A stretch of 20,513 bases of DNA from a virus: positions 1 through 20,513 of the IMG/VR virus record IMGVR_UViG_3300048010_000163. One strand, 5' to 3'. Made by a program: the position numbers and the translations under genes. Below, one piece after another: positions 19,561 through 20,513 of the stretch; positions within the stretch are counted from its first letter, which is position 1, and every line of letters starts with the position of its first letter. The notes beneath the pieces were generated by a model, which worked only from the letters and a program-made list of their open reading frames with translations, did not search any database and was not told the DNA's origin.

Positions 19561-20513
19561 TTATGGCTCAGAAATTGCAGTAGCATTCATATCAACAGGA
19601 GACACTGCATGTGGATCAACATATATATTATCTTGTTCAAGTATATATGGAGCGAAATATAAACTTACTCTACTGGTTCTGCCATGTGGACCTGCATCAT
19701 AAAGATTGTATTCTGGATAGTTTTTGTTGGTTATAAAATTAGAATGGAACTCTGTTGTTAAATCCAATGGTGAATTTTTAGTAAAACTATTGTAAAGTTT
19801 ATCGGTCAATACTGCATGATTTTCTGGTGTCAAATGTCCTACCCTGCCGTCCCAGCCTCCGCAGACATCCATAAAACTCTGCCAACGTTTAGCTTTGGCT
19901 TTTTCTACACCAGGCGGTGCCCAGTCTGGCATATGAGCCCAATCTGGTAACCATTTTTTCAATTTAAATTCTTCCATACTAACATCATTTAAACTGCCTT
20001 TAGTTTCGAAGTTTACATTATATTGTTCTACTTCTGGATTATTGTAAGCCGGAATGCTTATTAAATTCCATCCGTTGTGTTGAAAGTCTTTGAACCAAGC
20101 GGCTATTGCACTTCCATACAAACCTTCTAAATCTTTTCTTGCAATACCAATAGCATAATCTTTGGCGATAGCTAGTTGTGCTCTTACTCTCTTTTGGGTA
20201 TCACTGTGATCAGCAATTTTAGAACCCAATGTGTTTTCAAGCCATTGCCAATTTACATCTCCAGTTTTAAAATCTATAAAATTAATAAAGTTGGTCATCT
20301 CAGGTAATTCAGGGACAAACCAACGTCTACTAGCTTCTGTATGAATACATACAATATAATCGTCTTTACTAATATGATCCTGGTCCATTAAATTTTTAAA
20401 ATGATGTTGCATTACATCTAAGCTACTACCCGGTATACCAATCATAGTACATTTATCACAACCTAATTTTCTGCTGAGTTGGAAATACCACATGTCTTCT
20501 TTATTTGGTTCAT
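19561..20513 (-). CDS. Partial CDS, possible SGNH-hydrolase-like protein
   Basis: The frame is open to the right window edge; about 7 codons (EPNKED before an internal Met at 20493) lie upstream of the first ATG in the window, and this segment reads like ordinary protein sequence, so the true start is outside. At least 317 residues are present, with C-terminus VDPHAVSPVDMNATAISEP. MIGIPGSSLDVMQHHFKNL recalls the second block (Gly) of SGNH/GDSL hydrolases and IYVDPHAV might supply the D/H of the last block, but the first block (GDS) would lie beyond the edge, so the assignment is tentative. It is rich in Trp, Asn and Asp. Immediately downstream lies a strong early promoter for the next gene. 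Confidence 0.75.
   Translation of the reverse strand, partial: EPNKEDMWYFQLSRKLGCDKCTMIGIPGSSLDVMQHHFKNLMDQDHISKDDYIVCIHTEASRRWFVPELPEMTNFINFIDFKTGDVNWQWLENTLGSKIADHSDTQKRVRAQLAIAKDYAIGIARKDLEGLYGSAIAAWFKDFQHNGWNLISIPAYNNPEVEQYNVNFETKGSLNDVSMEEFKLKKWLPDWAHMPDWAPPGVEKAKAKRWQSFMDVCGGWDGRVGHLTPENHAVLTDKLYNSFTKNSPLDLTTEFHSNFITNKNYPEYNLYDAGPHGRTSRVSLYFAPYILEQDNIYVDPHAVSPVDMNATAISEP

Noticed and set aside
1-20513. tRNA genes, CRISPR arrays, insertion sequences or integrase/att sites
   Set aside because: No cloverleaf-like sequence, no regularly spaced direct repeats and no transposase or integrase motifs were seen on either strand.

Overview
The window looks like part of a marine T4-like myovirus genome (tailed phage). 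The evidence is three recognisable T4-type replication and recombination proteins (a gp41-like DnaB-family helicase, a gp61-like primase, a UvsW-like helicase), T4-style late promoter boxes (TATAAATA), tight gene packing with ATGA and TAATG start/stop overlaps, A+T-rich sequence, and marine-phage accessory genes (two 2OG-Fe(II) oxygenases and small conserved proteins of unknown function). No host gene is visible. The host cannot be read from the sequence; an alphaproteobacterium such as SAR11 or a cyanobacterium would fit what is known of this phage group. Almost every gene is on the minus strand, so transcription runs from high to low coordinates.

Right part (about 20513 to 11790, early/middle type): a gene cut by the right edge (possibly SGNH-like), a 44-residue two-helix membrane protein, a conserved protein with a possible OB-like C-terminus coupled to a 2OG oxygenase, an AAA+ ATPase, a three-hairpin intergenic element ending in a terminator, a second 2OG oxygenase, small conserved proteins, and uvsW. 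uvsW is followed by a run of overlapping genes ending in a strikingly compressed DnaE-like (DNA polymerase III alpha) protein. Four near-consensus sigma70-type promoters (TTGACA, 16-17 bp, TATTAT or TATACT) serve this part.

Middle (11807 to 7557): one plus-strand gene converges on the DnaE-like gene and diverges from a probable virion protein gene. Then come primase, a small membrane protein, the replicative helicase and a GNAT-like protein, which form the replisome operon.

Left part (7505 to 1, late type): a possible plus-strand microgene, then a five-gene overlapping cassette (small helical protein, pol-beta-fold nucleotidyltransferase, a protein with ligase/capping-type KxDG motifs, and two tandem kinase-fold paralogues). 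I consider this cassette the best candidate for an undescribed system, perhaps nucleic-acid end repair or nucleotidylation. Beyond it are probable structural or assembly proteins, a coiled-coil/TM protein resembling XhlA, a strongly basic small protein, a cysteine-rich metal-binding-like protein and an acidic/basic-tailed protein, driven by TATAAATA late promoters. Several promoters, both early and late, lie only 5-6 bp upstream of the ATG, which predicts leaderless or nearly leaderless mRNAs.
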